62,471 nucleotides of DNA from Gaiellasilicea sp963794385 (GTDB taxonomy: Bacteria; Actinomycetota; Thermoleophilia; Gaiellales; Gaiellaceae): contig CAWCDT010000017.1 in NCBI GenBank assembly GCA_963794385.1, positions 1-62,471 of the forward strand. The letters are read 5' to 3'. Below are positions 1-8,302 of this stretch, piece by piece. The translations under genes were made by a program, and so were the position numbers. A model generated the notes under the pieces. It saw only the letters and a list, made by a program, of their open reading frames with translations, was not told the origin of the DNA and made no database searches. Positions within the stretch are counted from its first letter, which is position 1; each line of letters starts with the position of its first letter.

Positions 1-3
1 GAC

Positions 4-961
4 CTACTCGGTCGTCGGCTCCCGCCGCATCAAGTTGCCGACGAGATCCTGGAGCGGCTCGCCGCCCAGCACGGCGCAGACGCCCTCGGTGATCGGCAGC
101 TCGATCCCGAGCCGGTGCGAGAGGTCGCGCAGCACCGGCGCCGTCGTCAGCCCCTCGACCACCATCCCGATCTGCCGCACCGCCTCCTGGGGATCGGTGC
201 CCTGCGCGATCAACTCGCCCGCACGGCGGTTCCGCCCCGACTTCGACCAGCAAGTGACGACGAGGTCGCCCATCCCGGCGAGGCCGGAGAACGTCTCCTC
301 CCGGCCGCCGGCCGCGACCGCGAGCCGCGCCATCTCGGCCAGCCCACGCGCGACGAGCGCGGCCTTCGCGTTGTCGCCGAGGCGCAGCCCGTCCGCGCCG
401 CCGGCCGCGAGCGCGATCACGTTCTTCGCCGCCGCGCAGAGCTCGACACCGATCACGTCGTCGTTGACGATAGACGCGGAACGTGATCGAGTTGATCGCC
501 TTCTGGAGCTCCAGCGACAGGCTGTGGTCCTCGCTCGAGATCACCGCCGCGGCGGGAAGGCCGGCCACGATCTCTTCCGCGATGTTCGGCCCGGAGAGCA
601 CGGCCACCGGCCGGCCGCGGACGAGCGTCGAGAGCCGCTCGCCGGTGGAGGGATCGAGCCCCTTCGTCAGCGAGAGGATCGGAGACTCGCCGGGAAGCGC
701 GCCGACGACGGAGCCGAAGACCGCGCTCGGGACGGCGACGACGACGAGCTCCGCGTCCTCGATGGGCGCTTCCGCGATCGTCGTCGCACGGACGCCGCTC
801 AGGTCGGCCCGGGTCAGATAGCGCGGGTTGTGTCCCGTCTCCGCGATCGCGCGCGCCTGCTCGGGGTCCCGGCAGGCGAGCGTGACCTCGTGCTCGCGGT
901 CGCGCAGGAGGCCGGCGAACGCCGTGCCCCACGACCCTCCCCCGACCACGACGATATTCAC
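4..961 (-). CDS. gpsA: Glycerol-3-phosphate dehydrogenase [NAD(P)+] GpsA (one frameshift)
   Basis: Makes sn-glycerol 3-phosphate from dihydroxyacetone phosphate in the cytoplasm, feeding phospholipid synthesis. The N-terminal half opens with a GTG at 961 and the Rossmann motif VVGGGSWGTAFA, then SLTKGL and LSGPNIAEEI. The C-terminal half has the family motifs GVELCAAAKNV, GLAGMGDLVVTC and GRNRRAGE, ending at TAG 4-6. The halves are in different frames; one extra base near 469 (after the codons for FRVY) separates them, and removing it gives a family-length protein of about 318 residues. Its GTG overlaps the der stop codon (GTGA), so it is the last gene seen of this operon. The frameshift is more likely a consensus error than a real mutation. 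Confidence 0.9.
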
Positions 962-2274
962 GAGCGCTTGACGAAGTCGATCGAGACCGGCACACCCGCG
1001 AGGCTAAACCGCTTTCGGAGCTCGTTCTCGACCCAGTACGCGTAGTCGCGTGTGACTAGTCCTGGGTCGTTGACGTAAATCCGGATCCGCGGCGGCCGCG
1101 TCGAGACCTGGGTGCCGTAGAGGAGGTTGAGGCGCTTCCCCTTCGAGGAGGGCGGCTGCCGCGCTTGGCGCAGTTCCGCCAGCGCGTTGTTCAGCGCGGG
1201 CGTCGGAATCCGGCCGGTGTGCTTCTCGAAGAGGTCGGCGATGTACTGGAGGAGCCGGTCGAGGCCGCGGCCGGTCTTCGACGAGACGGCGATCAGCGGC
1301 GGCCGCTGGCGCAGCTTCGCCTCGATCCTCGGCCGCACGTCCTCGATCGTGACGTCGGTCTCGTCCCACTTCGCGAGCACGACGAGCGTCGAGTTGCCGG
1401 CCTTGCGCGCGACGTCCGCGACCGCGAGATCCTGGTCGACGATCCCCTCGCTCGCGTCGATCAGGACGAGCGCGACGTCGGCCCGCTGGGCAGCCTCGAG
1501 CGCACGGAGCTCCGAGTAGTACTCGATCCCCTGGCGCTGCTTTCGCTTCCGCCGCAGCCCGGCGGTATCGACCAGCTGGTAGGTGCGCCCGTCGCGCTCG
1601 AGGATCGTGTCGACGGTGTCGCGCGTCGTCCCCGGAACGTCCGAGACGATCACGCGCTCCGCGCCGACGAGCGCGTTCAGGAGGGACGACTTGCCCACGT
1701 TCGGCCGCCCGAGGATGGCGACTCGGATCGCCTCGTCCCCGACTTGCACCGGGCCCTGGCCGGGGAGCAGCTCGACGACGCGGTCGAGCAGGTCGCCGGT
1801 GCCGTGGCCGTGGAGGGCGGAAAGCGGGAAGGGGTCCCCCAGCCCGAGCTTGTGGAACTCGATCGCCTCCAGGTCCTTCCGCGGGTCGTCGATCTTGTTC
1901 GCGAGCACGATCACGGGCTTCTTCGCGGCCCGCAGGGTGGCCGCGAGCTCCTCGTCGCCGGGCGTGATTCCGTGCCGGGCGTCGACGACGAAGAGGACGA
2001 GGTCGGCCTCCTCGATCGCGGCGCGCGCCTGACGCGCGATCGAGGGGCTGAAGGGGTCGGTGGCGAGATCGTCGACGCCGCCCGTGTCGATCAGGAGGAA
2101 GTGCTTGCCGTTCCAGTCGGCGAGCAGCTCCTTGCGGTCGCGCGTCACGCCCGGAGTCTTGTGGACGACGGCCTGGCGGGTCTCGGTCAGCCGGTTGATC
2201 AGCGTCGACTTGCCCACGTTCGGGAAGCCGACGATCGCGACCTTGCCCATGATCTCGGGAGCGGTCTCGCTCAT
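958..2274 (-). CDS. der: Ribosome-assembly GTPase Der (EngA), 438 aa
   Basis: Essential double GTPase for 50S subunit maturation. Two G domains are visible: the first begins VAIVGFPNVGKSTLINRL with DTGGVDD (G3) and NKID (G4); the second has ILGRPNVGKSSLLNAL, DTAGLRRK and AKWDE, followed by the C-terminal KH-like domain ending in DFVKRS. I chose the ATG at 2274 (MSETAPEIMGK) rather than the upstream start at 2427 because it overlaps the plsC stop as ATGA and gives the normal Der length; the 51 extra residues look like out-of-frame plsC. The gene is intact and co-transcribed with plsC upstream and gpsA downstream. Confidence 0.95.
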   Translation of the reverse strand: MSETAPEIMGKVAIVGFPNVGKSTLINRLTETRQAVVHKTPGVTRDRKELLADWNGKHFLLIDTGGVDDLATDPFSPSIARQARAAIEEADLVLFVVDARHGITPGDEELAATLRAAKKPVIVLANKIDDPRKDLEAIEFHKLGLGDPFPLSALHGHGTGDLLDRVVELLPGQGPVQVGDEAIRVAILGRPNVGKSSLLNALVGAERVIVSDVPGTTRDTVDTILERDGRTYQLVDTAGLRRKRKQRQGIEYYSELRALEAAQRADVALVLIDASEGIVDQDLAVADVARKAGNSTLVVLAKWDETDVTIEDVRPRIEAKLRQRPPLIAVSSKTGRGLDRLLQYIADLFEKHTGRIPTPALNNALAELRQARQPPSSKGKRLNLLYGTQVSTRPPRIRIYVNDPGLVTRDYAYWVENELRKRFSLAGVPVSIDFVKRS

Positions 2275-2921
2275 CGCGGCGGAGTCGCGTGTCGTGGACG
2301 GCCGAGCGCATGCATCTCGGTGAGCCAGTCGTGGAGGCCGTGGATGCGCCGCTCGATCTCGCTCGACGCCTCGCGGTAGCCCTTCGCCCCCTTGGGCAGG
2401 CCGTCGAAGCGGACCGGCTCGCCCCACGCGACCGAGATCGGATGGTAGTTGCCGATCCGCCAGTCGAACGAGCCGTGGATCGCGGCCGGCACGACCGGCA
2501 CGTCCTCCTGCAGCGCGGCCATCGCAGCGCCGGGCTGCACCCGTCCCGGCGCACCCGAGCGCTGGCGCGTCCCCTCGGCGAAGAGGCCGAGCGCGTGGCC
2601 CTCACGGACGACCTCGCGCATCCGCCGGACCGCCTCGCGGTCGGACTCGCCACGGCGGACCGAGATCGTGCCGAAGCTCCGGATCAGCTGCCCGAGCCCG
2701 GGCACGCGGTGCGCCTCGACCTTGGCGAGGAAGTGGATCGGGCGCGGCGAGAACAGGCCGAACACGGGAGGGTCGATCCAGTGGAAGTGGTTGAGTGCGA
2801 GCACGACGCCGCCGGCCCGGGGCACGCGCTCGGCGCCGTAGTTCCGCAAAGGCGCGAGCAGCCGGACGAGCGTGCCGATCGTGTACCGACCGACGGTCCA
2901 GACGGCGTCGATGCGGGTCAT
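2271..2921 (-). CDS. plsC: 1-acyl-sn-glycerol-3-phosphate acyltransferase (PlsC family), 216 aa
   Basis: Acylates lysophosphatidic acid to phosphatidic acid at the inner face of the membrane. The catalytic HX4D motif is present as NHFHWID, the second motif as LFAEGTRQR, and a late block reads VPVVPAAIHGS, which is the standard order. A weakly hydrophobic N-terminal segment (TIGTLVRLLAPL) may sit on the membrane. The ATG at 2921 overlaps the cmk stop (ATGA), and its own stop overlaps der, so translation is probably coupled. Other members of this acyltransferase superfamily cannot be excluded. gpsA, two genes downstream, supplies the glycerol phosphate backbone. Confidence 0.9.
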   Translation of the reverse strand: MTRIDAVWTVGRYTIGTLVRLLAPLRNYGAERVPRAGGVVLALNHFHWIDPPVFGLFSPRPIHFLAKVEAHRVPGLGQLIRSFGTISVRRGESDREAVRRMREVVREGHALGLFAEGTRQRSGAPGRVQPGAAMAALQEDVPVVPAAIHGSFDWRIGNYHPISVAWGEPVRFDGLPKGAKGYREASSEIERRIHGLHDWLTEMHALGRPRHATPPR

Positions 2922-3553
2922 GTGCTCGTCGGACGAGCGTGCACGAGGTGCTCGATCCGGGCGACGACGTCGTCGACGGCGAGCGTCGTCGTGTCGATCT
3001 GGACGGCGTCCTCGGCCGGACGCATGTTGATCGCATCCCGTTCGTCGCGGAGCCTCAGGTCGGTCGCGAGCGCGTCCGTGCCGATGCCCGGACGCTCCGT
3101 CGAGCGGCGCGACGCGCGCACCCCGGCGTCGGCGATCAAGTAGACCTTGACCTGCGCGTGCGGCGCGACGACCGTCCCGATGTCGCGCCCCTCGATCACC
3201 ACGTTGCCCTCCTCCCCCAGCGCCCGCTGGCGCTCGCGCATCACCTCGCGCACCTGATGGTGCCGCGCGACGACCGGGACGAGCGTGTCGATGTCGGGCT
3301 TGCGGATCGAGGAGGTGACGTCGCAGTCGTCGATGAAGACGCGGCCCGCCTCGTCGAAGCGGACCGGGTTGTCGGCGGCGAGCTGGGCCAGCTCGTCGGC
3401 GAGGTCGAGCGCGATCCCCTGCCGGCGCGCGAGCCAGGTGAGAGCCCGGTACATCGCACCGGTGTCGAGGTAGCGGAAGCCGAGCCGCTGGGCGAGAAGC
3501 CGTGCGACCGTGCTCTTGCCGGCCCCTGCGGGCCCATCGATGGCGACGATCAT
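2918..3553 (-). CDS. cmk: Cytidylate kinase, 211 aa
   Basis: Phosphorylates CMP/dCMP to the diphosphates in the cytoplasm. It opens MIVAIDGPAGAGKSTVARLLA (Walker A), followed by FRYLDTGAMYRALTWLA, the NMP-binding region, EGRDIGTVVAPHAQVKVYL, and the family block RLRDERDAINM. Length is normal. The ATG at 3553 overlaps the aroA stop (TGATG). The aroA 5' half happens to lie in the same frame as cmk because of a frameshift inside aroA, which makes an apparent aroA-cmk fusion; I do not believe that fusion is real. Placement between aroA and plsC is a common actinobacterial order. Confidence 0.95.
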   Translation of the reverse strand: MIVAIDGPAGAGKSTVARLLAQRLGFRYLDTGAMYRALTWLARRQGIALDLADELAQLAADNPVRFDEAGRVFIDDCDVTSSIRKPDIDTLVPVVARHHQVREVMRERQRALGEEGNVVIEGRDIGTVVAPHAQVKVYLIADAGVRASRRSTERPGIGTDALATDLRLRDERDAINMRPAEDAVQIDTTTLAVDDVVARIEHLVHARPTST

Positions 3554-4849
3554 CAGGTGGTGGTTGCTCGGAGCGAATCGAGAAGGTCGAAGAAGCCGGG
3601 GAAGGATACCGCCGCCGACTCGGCGCCCTCGACGTCGACGCCCTCGCGCGAGACCAGGCCGGCGACCGCGCCGAGGATCGCGATCCGGTGGTCTCCGTGG
3701 GCGTCGAGCGAGCCGCCTCGGATTCGCGATGGAACGCCGCGGATCTTGAAGCCGTCGGGCGTCGCCTGAATGTGCGCGCCGAGGCGGCGTAGGCCTTCGA
3801 CGACCGCTTCGATCCGGTCCGTCTCCTTCGCGCGCAGCTCCGCCGCACCGCGGAGGACGCTGTCGCCGTGCGCGTGCACGGCGAGCAGCGCGAAGAGCGG
3901 CAGCTCGTCGACGAGCAGCGGCACCTCGGCCGGCGTTGATCGTCGTGCCGACGAGCTGCGACGGCCGCACATCGAGGTCGCCGGCAGGCTCGCCGCCGAT
4001 GCGACGCCGGTTGAAGACGGCGATCTGCGCCCCCATCCGCTGGAGCACGTCCAGCAGGCCGGTTCGGCGCGGGTTCAGGTTGACGCCGTGCACGGTCAGC
4101 TCGGATCCCGCGAGCAGAGTCGCTGCGACGAGGAGTGGCGCGGCGGCGGAGAAGTCTCCAGGGATCTCGACGTCGCCGAGCTCCAGCCGCTCGACCGGCC
4201 GGACCGAGACACTGCGCGGGCCGCGGCGCACCGGCACGCCGGCCTGCGCGAGCAGCGTCTCCGTGTGGTCGCGGGTCGGCGGCTGCTCGGTGACCGTGGT
4301 CTCGCCGCCGTCTGCGTAGAGACCCGCGAGGAGCACCGCGGACTTCACCTGCGCGCTCGCGACGGGCAGCTCGTATTCGATTGGCCGGAGCGGTCCACCC
4401 TCGACCGAGACCGGCGCGCGACCGTCTGTCGTCTCGATCGCGGCTCCCATCAGGCGCAGCGGCTCTGCGATCCGCTCCATCGGCCTGGTGCGGAGCGAGT
4501 CGTCGCCGGTCAGCTCGAACCGTCCTTCCTGACCTGCGAGCAGCCCGGGCAGCAGGCGCATGAGCGTGCCTGCGTTGCCGCAGTCGATCGGCTGCTCGGG
4601 CGGCTTCAGGCTGCGCAGGCCGGCGCCGAAGACGCGGAGCGTGCGGTCGTCGACTTCGTAGACGCGCACGCCGAGCGCGCGGACGGCCGCGAGCGTCGAC
4701 TCGGTGTCCCCCGAACGGCCGAAGCCCGCGATGCGCGTCTCCCCGTCCGCCACCGCCCCGAGCAGCAGCGCTCGGTGCGAGAGCGACTTGTCGCCGGGGA
4801 CGCCGATGTGCCCCCGCACGGCCGCCGTCGGCTCGACCTTCACGCTCAC
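3553..4849 (-). CDS. aroA: EPSP synthase AroA (one frameshift)
   Basis: Joins shikimate 3-phosphate and phosphoenolpyruvate to give EPSP, step six of the shikimate pathway. The N-terminal part (GTG 4849) has VPGDKSLSHRALLLGA, the family signature GNAGTLMRLLPGLL, and SAQVKSAVLLAGLYA; the C-terminal part has LPLFALLAVHAHGDS, RAKETDRIEAVVEGLR and DHRIAILGAVAGL. The switch from one frame to the other falls at about 3929-3933, where one extra G within a GC run turns INAAEVPLL into out-of-frame sequence. Correcting it gives roughly 431 residues, normal for the family. It lies after tyrA with a 115-bp gap containing a strong hairpin, so it may have its own control. Confidence 0.92.
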
Positions 4850-4908
4850 GTGCCTGTGGAAAAAGAGTTGCGAAAAAGTTGCAACAGAGACACGTCCGCG
4901 TGGGACAC

Positions 4909-4929
4909 GTCCGGGGACAGTCCCCGGAC
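4909..4929. repeat. Palindromic hairpin in the tyrA-aroA gap (REP-like)
   Basis: A perfect 9-bp stem (GTCCGGGGA / TCCCCGGAC) with a 3-nt CAG loop sits in the only sizeable gap of the aro operon. It is followed by CCGGACCGGTCC (4924-4935), and this same 12-mer recurs at 41808-41819 in another palindromic intergenic block. It could be a processing or attenuation element of the operon mRNA or a dispersed repeat; there is no T-tract, so a simple terminator is unlikely. Confidence 0.6.
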
Positions 4930-4964
4930 CGGTCCCGGAGAGACGCGACGGGAAAGGGCGGTGG

Positions 4965-6065
4965 TCACGAGCCCTCCTCGAGCACGGGGGCGACGACGAC
5001 GCCGTAGCCCTGTTGCTCCAGGAGCGCCGCGGCGCGCTCGGCCTCCTGCTCGCCGGCGACGAGGATCGCGAGCGTGCCGCCGCGCTCGCTCGAGAGGTGC
5101 TGCAGGTCGAAGTCGGCGATGTTGATCCGCTCTGCGCCCAGCGCCTGCGCGATCCCCGCGATCACGCCGGGCCGGTCGGGCACGTGCACGCGCAGCCGCT
5201 GCAGCGCGCCCGCGTCCTCGTAGGCGGTCTCGAGCAGCCGCCGCCGGTTGGACGAGGCCTCTCCGATCCAGCGCGCCAGGAAGCCGGCGTCCCCCGCCGC
5301 CAGCGCCGCTTCCACCTGCTCGACGCGGCGCCGGTGCTCGGCGAGCGAGGCGGCGAGCGCCTCGCGGTTCTCGAGGAAGATGTCGACCCAGATGCGCGGG
5401 TTCGCCCCCGCCACCCGCGTCATGTCGCGCAGCGAGCCCCCGGCGGCGGCGAGCGGCTCGTGCCCGTCGACCCGGGCTCCGCCGGCCTGGTTCAGGAGCA
5501 CGTTCGCGAGCGCGTGCGGGAGATGGCTCGTGACGGCGACGAGCCGGTCGTGTGCCTCGGGGTCGATCGCGACCGGCACCGCGCCGAGCGCAGAGACGAA
5601 GCCGTGCAGCACCTTGTAGCGGTCGGGCTCGGTCGCGGCGACCGGCGTCAGGAACCAGGTCGCACCGTCGAAGAGCTCGGCCGTCGCCCACTCCGGGCCG
5701 CGCGCCTCCGAGCCGCAGATCGGGTGGCCGCCGACGAAGCGACCGACACCCGCGGCCGCCGCGCAGACGCCGCCCTTGGTCGAGCCGACGTCCGTGACCG
5801 TGCAGCCGGGCGGGCTGGCGTCGAGCACGGCGCGCACCTGGGCGGGAAGCGCCGTCACCGGCGCCGCGACGACGGCGAGCTCCACGCCCTCGAGCGCAGC
5901 GGCGAGCTCCGGCGCCGGGTCGACGGCACCCCGCTCGGCCGCGGCCGCCAGGTGCGCCGCATCGGGATCCCAGCCGGTGACGCGGTCGACGCCGGCACGC
6001 CGCGCCGCGAGCCCGACCGAGGCGCCGATCAGCCCCGTTCCGACGATCCCGACCGACGAGGTCAC
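4965..6065 (-). CDS. tyrA: Prephenate dehydrogenase with C-terminal ACT domain, 366 aa
   Basis: Oxidatively decarboxylates prephenate to 4-hydroxyphenylpyruvate for tyrosine synthesis. The NAD-binding Rossmann motif VGIVGTGLIGASVGLA begins the protein; DVGSTKGGV and FVGGHPICGSE carry the catalytic-region residues of the TyrA family, and SHLPHALAN lies in the helical dimerisation domain. The last ~75 residues (RLRVHVPDRPGVIAGIA and onward) form an ACT domain, which in this family often senses tyrosine. The GTG start at 6065 overlaps the aroF stop (GTGA), so the two are translationally coupled. The gene is intact. Confidence 0.93.
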   Translation of the reverse strand: MTSSVGIVGTGLIGASVGLAARRAGVDRVTGWDPDAAHLAAAAERGAVDPAPELAAALEGVELAVVAAPVTALPAQVRAVLDASPPGCTVTDVGSTKGGVCAAAAGVGRFVGGHPICGSEARGPEWATAELFDGATWFLTPVAATEPDRYKVLHGFVSALGAVPVAIDPEAHDRLVAVTSHLPHALANVLLNQAGGARVDGHEPLAAAGGSLRDMTRVAGANPRIWVDIFLENREALAASLAEHRRRVEQVEAALAAGDAGFLARWIGEASSNRRRLLETAYEDAGALQRLRVHVPDRPGVIAGIAQALGAERINIADFDLQHLSSERGGTLAILVAGEQEAERAAALLEQQGYGVVVAPVLEEGS

Positions 6066-7102
6066 CCGATCGTCTTGCCGAGCAGCGAGGCGAGCGCCCT
6101 GATCTCGTGCGCGAAGTCCGCAAACTCACCCGCAGGGATCTGCTGCGGCCCGTCGCACAGCGCCTCCTCGGGGCGCGGATGCACTTCCACGATGATGCCG
6201 TCTGCGCCGGCGGCGACGGCGGCTCGCGCGAGCGGGAGCACGAGGTCGCGTTTGCCCGCGGCGTGCGACGGGTCGACGATCACGGGCAGGTGCGTCTCGT
6301 GCTTGAGCACGGGGATCGCGGAGAGATCCAGCGTGTAGCGCGTCGAGCGCTCGAAGGTCTTGATCCCGCGCTCGCAGAGGATCACCTGAGCGTTGCCCTC
6401 CTTGACGACGTACTCGGCCGCCATCAGGAGCTCCTCGACGGACGCCGACGGACCGCGCTTGAGCAGCACCGGCTTCGGCGCCCGACCGACCTCGGAGAGG
6501 AGGTTGAAGTTCTGCATGTTGCGCGCCCCGATCTGGATCACGTCGGCAGTCCCGACGACGGCCTCGACATCGCGCGGGTCCATCAGCTCCGTGACGAGCG
6601 GGAGCCCGGTCTCGTCGCGCGCCTCGGCGAGGATCGCCAGGCCCTCGACGCCGAGGCCCTGAAACGCATACGGCGAGGTGCGCGGCTTGAAGGCGCCGCC
6701 GCGCAGCATCGTGACCCCTTCTTTCGCGACAACGTGCGCGGTCTCGAGCGTCTGCGCGCGCGTCTCGACCGTGCACGGCCCCGCGATGAAGCCGAAGTAG
6801 GCGTCGCCGAGCCGACGTCCGCGCGCCTCGATCACGGTCGGGTCGCGCCGGAGCTCGCGCGAAACGAGCTTGTACGGCTTCAGGATCGGCAGCACCTGCT
6901 CGACGCCCGGGAAGCCCTCGAGCGGCAGCGTCGCCAGCAGCTCGCGCTCGCCGATCGCCCCGATCACGGTCGCGTCGCGGCCGTGGCTGACGTGCGCGCT
7001 CGCGCCGGCCTCCTCGAGCCGGGCGACGACCTCGTCCACCTGGTCGGAGGTGGCCTGCGCGCCCATCACGATCAGGAGCTCGGGAGAGCCGACAGCTGCC
7101 AT
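6062..7102 (-). CDS. aroF: 3-deoxy-7-phosphoheptulonate synthase (class I beta, KDO8P-like), 346 aa
   Basis: First enzyme of the shikimate pathway: condenses PEP and erythrose 4-phosphate. An N-terminal ferredoxin-like extension of about 70 residues (ELLIVMGAQATSDQVDEVV) precedes the TIM barrel. Barrel motifs are FIAGPCTVE, GGAFKPRTSPYAFQGLG, DVIQIGARNMQNF, LLKRGPSAS, VILCERGIKTFE, DPSHAAGKRDLVLPLARAAVAAGADGI split over the metal and PEP sites. The ATG at 7102 lies 7 nt after a TAGACT box on the minus strand, so the mRNA is probably leaderless and this is the first gene of the operon running to gpsA. Gene intact. Confidence 0.94.
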   Translation of the reverse strand: MAAVGSPELLIVMGAQATSDQVDEVVARLEEAGASAHVSHGRDATVIGAIGERELLATLPLEGFPGVEQVLPILKPYKLVSRELRRDPTVIEARGRRLGDAYFGFIAGPCTVETRAQTLETAHVVAKEGVTMLRGGAFKPRTSPYAFQGLGVEGLAILAEARDETGLPLVTELMDPRDVEAVVGTADVIQIGARNMQNFNLLSEVGRAPKPVLLKRGPSASVEELLMAAEYVVKEGNAQVILCERGIKTFERSTRYTLDLSAIPVLKHETHLPVIVDPSHAAGKRDLVLPLARAAVAAGADGIIVEVHPRPEEALCDGPQQIPAGEFADFAHEIRALASLLGKTIG

Positions 7103-7135
7103 GCGCGCCAGTCTAGTTGCGGCTATTCTCGCTCC
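7103..7135. promoter_or_regulatory. Divergent leaderless promoters for aroF and the trpS leader
   Basis: On the minus strand, TAGACT (7110-7115) is followed by 7 nt and the aroF ATG. On the plus strand, TATTCT (7124-7129) is followed by 6 nt and the ATG of the Trp leader peptide. Both fit the actinobacterial -10 pattern TANNNT with transcription starting at or next to the start codon. No convincing -35 boxes are visible. Aromatic synthesis and Trp-tRNA charging are thus driven from one 33-bp region. Confidence 0.6.
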
Positions 7136-7201
7136 ATGCGTTCCTGCTCCCCGTGCGAGACCTGGTTCTGGCGCCGCGGGCGGAGCGGGAGCATGCGCTA
7201 G
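7136..7201 (+). CDS. Trp-rich leader peptide upstream of trpS, 21 aa
   Basis: A 22-codon frame reads MRSCSPCETWFWRRGRSGSM then Arg and TAG. Two Trp codons (7163-7165 and 7169-7171) flank a Phe codon, which is very unlikely by chance in so short a frame placed 76 nt before a tryptophanyl-tRNA synthetase gene. A TATTCT box ends 6 nt before the ATG, fitting leaderless translation. Downstream hairpins (7183-7225 and 7231-7248) could be remodelled by a ribosome stalled at the Trp codons, as in classical attenuation. Function is inferred from position and composition; no homology is claimed. Confidence 0.6.
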   Translation: MRSCSPCETWFWRRGRSGSMR

Positions 7202-7230
7202 CCGCGCACTCCGTTTCGCCCGCTCTCCGC

Positions 7231-7250
7231 GACCTCCACCAGGAGGTCTC
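7231..7250 (+). terminator. Candidate attenuator hairpin before trpS
   Basis: GACCTCC (7231-7237) and GGAGGTC (7242-7248) form a 7-bp stem with an ACCA loop, followed by a pyrimidine-rich TCTCTCGTT. The 3' side (ACCAGG and TCTC in 7238-7250) can instead pair with GAGACCTGGT at 7157-7166, which overlaps the first Trp codon of the leader. An intermediate pairing, GAGCGGG (7183-7189) with CCCGCTC (7219-7225), competes. These exclusive pairings are what an attenuator needs, but the direction of control cannot be settled by eye. Confidence 0.45.
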
Positions 7251-7277
7251 TCTCGTTCCGCGACCGAAAGAGACGAC

Positions 7278-8300
7278 ATGCGCATCTTCTCCGGCATCCA
7301 GCCCACGGGCGACAAGCACCTCGGCAACCTGATCGGCGGCTTCCTCCAGTACGCGGCGACGCAGGAACAGGGCGAGGGCTTCTTCTGCATCGTCGACCTG
7401 CACTCGATCACCGTCGAGTACGACCCCGACGACTTTCGCGAGAAGACGCTCGACCTCGCAGCGATGCTCTTCGCGACCGGCCTCGACCCCGAGCGCTCGA
7501 CCGTCTTCGTCCAGAGCCACGTCCCGGCGCACGCCGAGGCGGCGTGGCTGCTCGGCTCGGTCACGAGCTTCGGCCAGCTCGGCCGGATGACGCAGTTCAA
7601 GGACAAGGCCGACCAGCGCGAGTTCGTGTCGGCCGGCCTCTTCACCTATCCGGTGCTGATGGCGGGCGACATCCTGCTCTACCAGACCGACATCGTCCCG
7701 ATCGGCGACGACCAGCGCCAGCACCTCGAGCTCGCCCGCGACGTCGCGGAGCGCTTCAACGCCCGCTACGGCGAGACCTTCACGGTCCCGCAGGGCGTGT
7801 ACCCGGAGGTCGGAGCGCGGATCATGGACCTGCAGGAGCCGGAGCGGAAGATGTCGACGACCGGCGGCACGCCGCAGGGAACGGTGAAGCTGCTCGACGA
7901 CGCCGACACGATCCGCAAGAAGTTCCGCGCCGCCGTCACCGACTCCGGGCGTGAGGTGCGCCGCGGGGACGACAAGCCTGGTGTCACGAACCTGATCGAC
8001 ATCCTCTCGTCGTTGACGGGCGAGTCGGTCGGCTCGATCGAGGAGCGCTACGGCGACTCGGGGTACGGGCAGTTCAAGGCCGACGTCGGCGACGCCGTCG
8101 CCGAGGCGCTCGCCCCGATCCAGCAGCGCTACGAGGAGCTCCGCGCAGACCCGAGCGAGCTGCAGCGCCTGCTCGCCCGGGGAGCCGAGAAGGCGCGCAA
8201 GGCCTCGGAGCCGACGCTCGAGGCGATGTTCGACCGCATGGGGTTCGTCAAGAGCGAGGCCGGCCGCTTCTTCGGAGCCGCTCGACCTCGGTCGCTCTAG
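7278..8300 (+). CDS. trpS: Tryptophanyl-tRNA synthetase, 340 aa
   Basis: Class Ic synthetase that charges tRNA-Trp. The HIGH-type motif appears as PTGDKHLGNLIGG near the start, with DLHSITV, the long substrate region SFGQLGRMTQFKDK, YPVLMAGDILLYQTDIVPIGDDQRQHLELARD, and a KMS loop written RKMSTTGG (bacterial enzymes usually have KMSKS). Length is typical. ATG 7278 is preceded by a GA-rich stretch (GAAAGAG) that can serve as a ribosome site. The 5' region holds a Trp leader peptide and hairpins. The next gene starts 2 nt after the stop. Gene intact. Confidence 0.95.
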   Translation: MRIFSGIQPTGDKHLGNLIGGFLQYAATQEQGEGFFCIVDLHSITVEYDPDDFREKTLDLAAMLFATGLDPERSTVFVQSHVPAHAEAAWLLGSVTSFGQLGRMTQFKDKADQREFVSAGLFTYPVLMAGDILLYQTDIVPIGDDQRQHLELARDVAERFNARYGETFTVPQGVYPEVGARIMDLQEPERKMSTTGGTPQGTVKLLDDADTIRKKFRAAVTDSGREVRRGDDKPGVTNLIDILSSLTGESVGSIEERYGDSGYGQFKADVGDAVAEALAPIQQRYEELRADPSELQRLLARGAEKARKASEPTLEAMFDRMGFVKSEAGRFFGAARPRSL

Positions 8301-8302
8301 CC

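Noticed and set aside
958..2427. Der start at 2427
   Set aside because: Adds 51 residues that are out-of-frame plsC; ATG 2274 gives the usual length and an ATGA overlap.
2918..4849. Apparent AroA-Cmk fusion protein
   Set aside because: The frames join only because of the one-base shift inside aroA; the true aroA C-terminus is in another frame and overlaps the cmk start.
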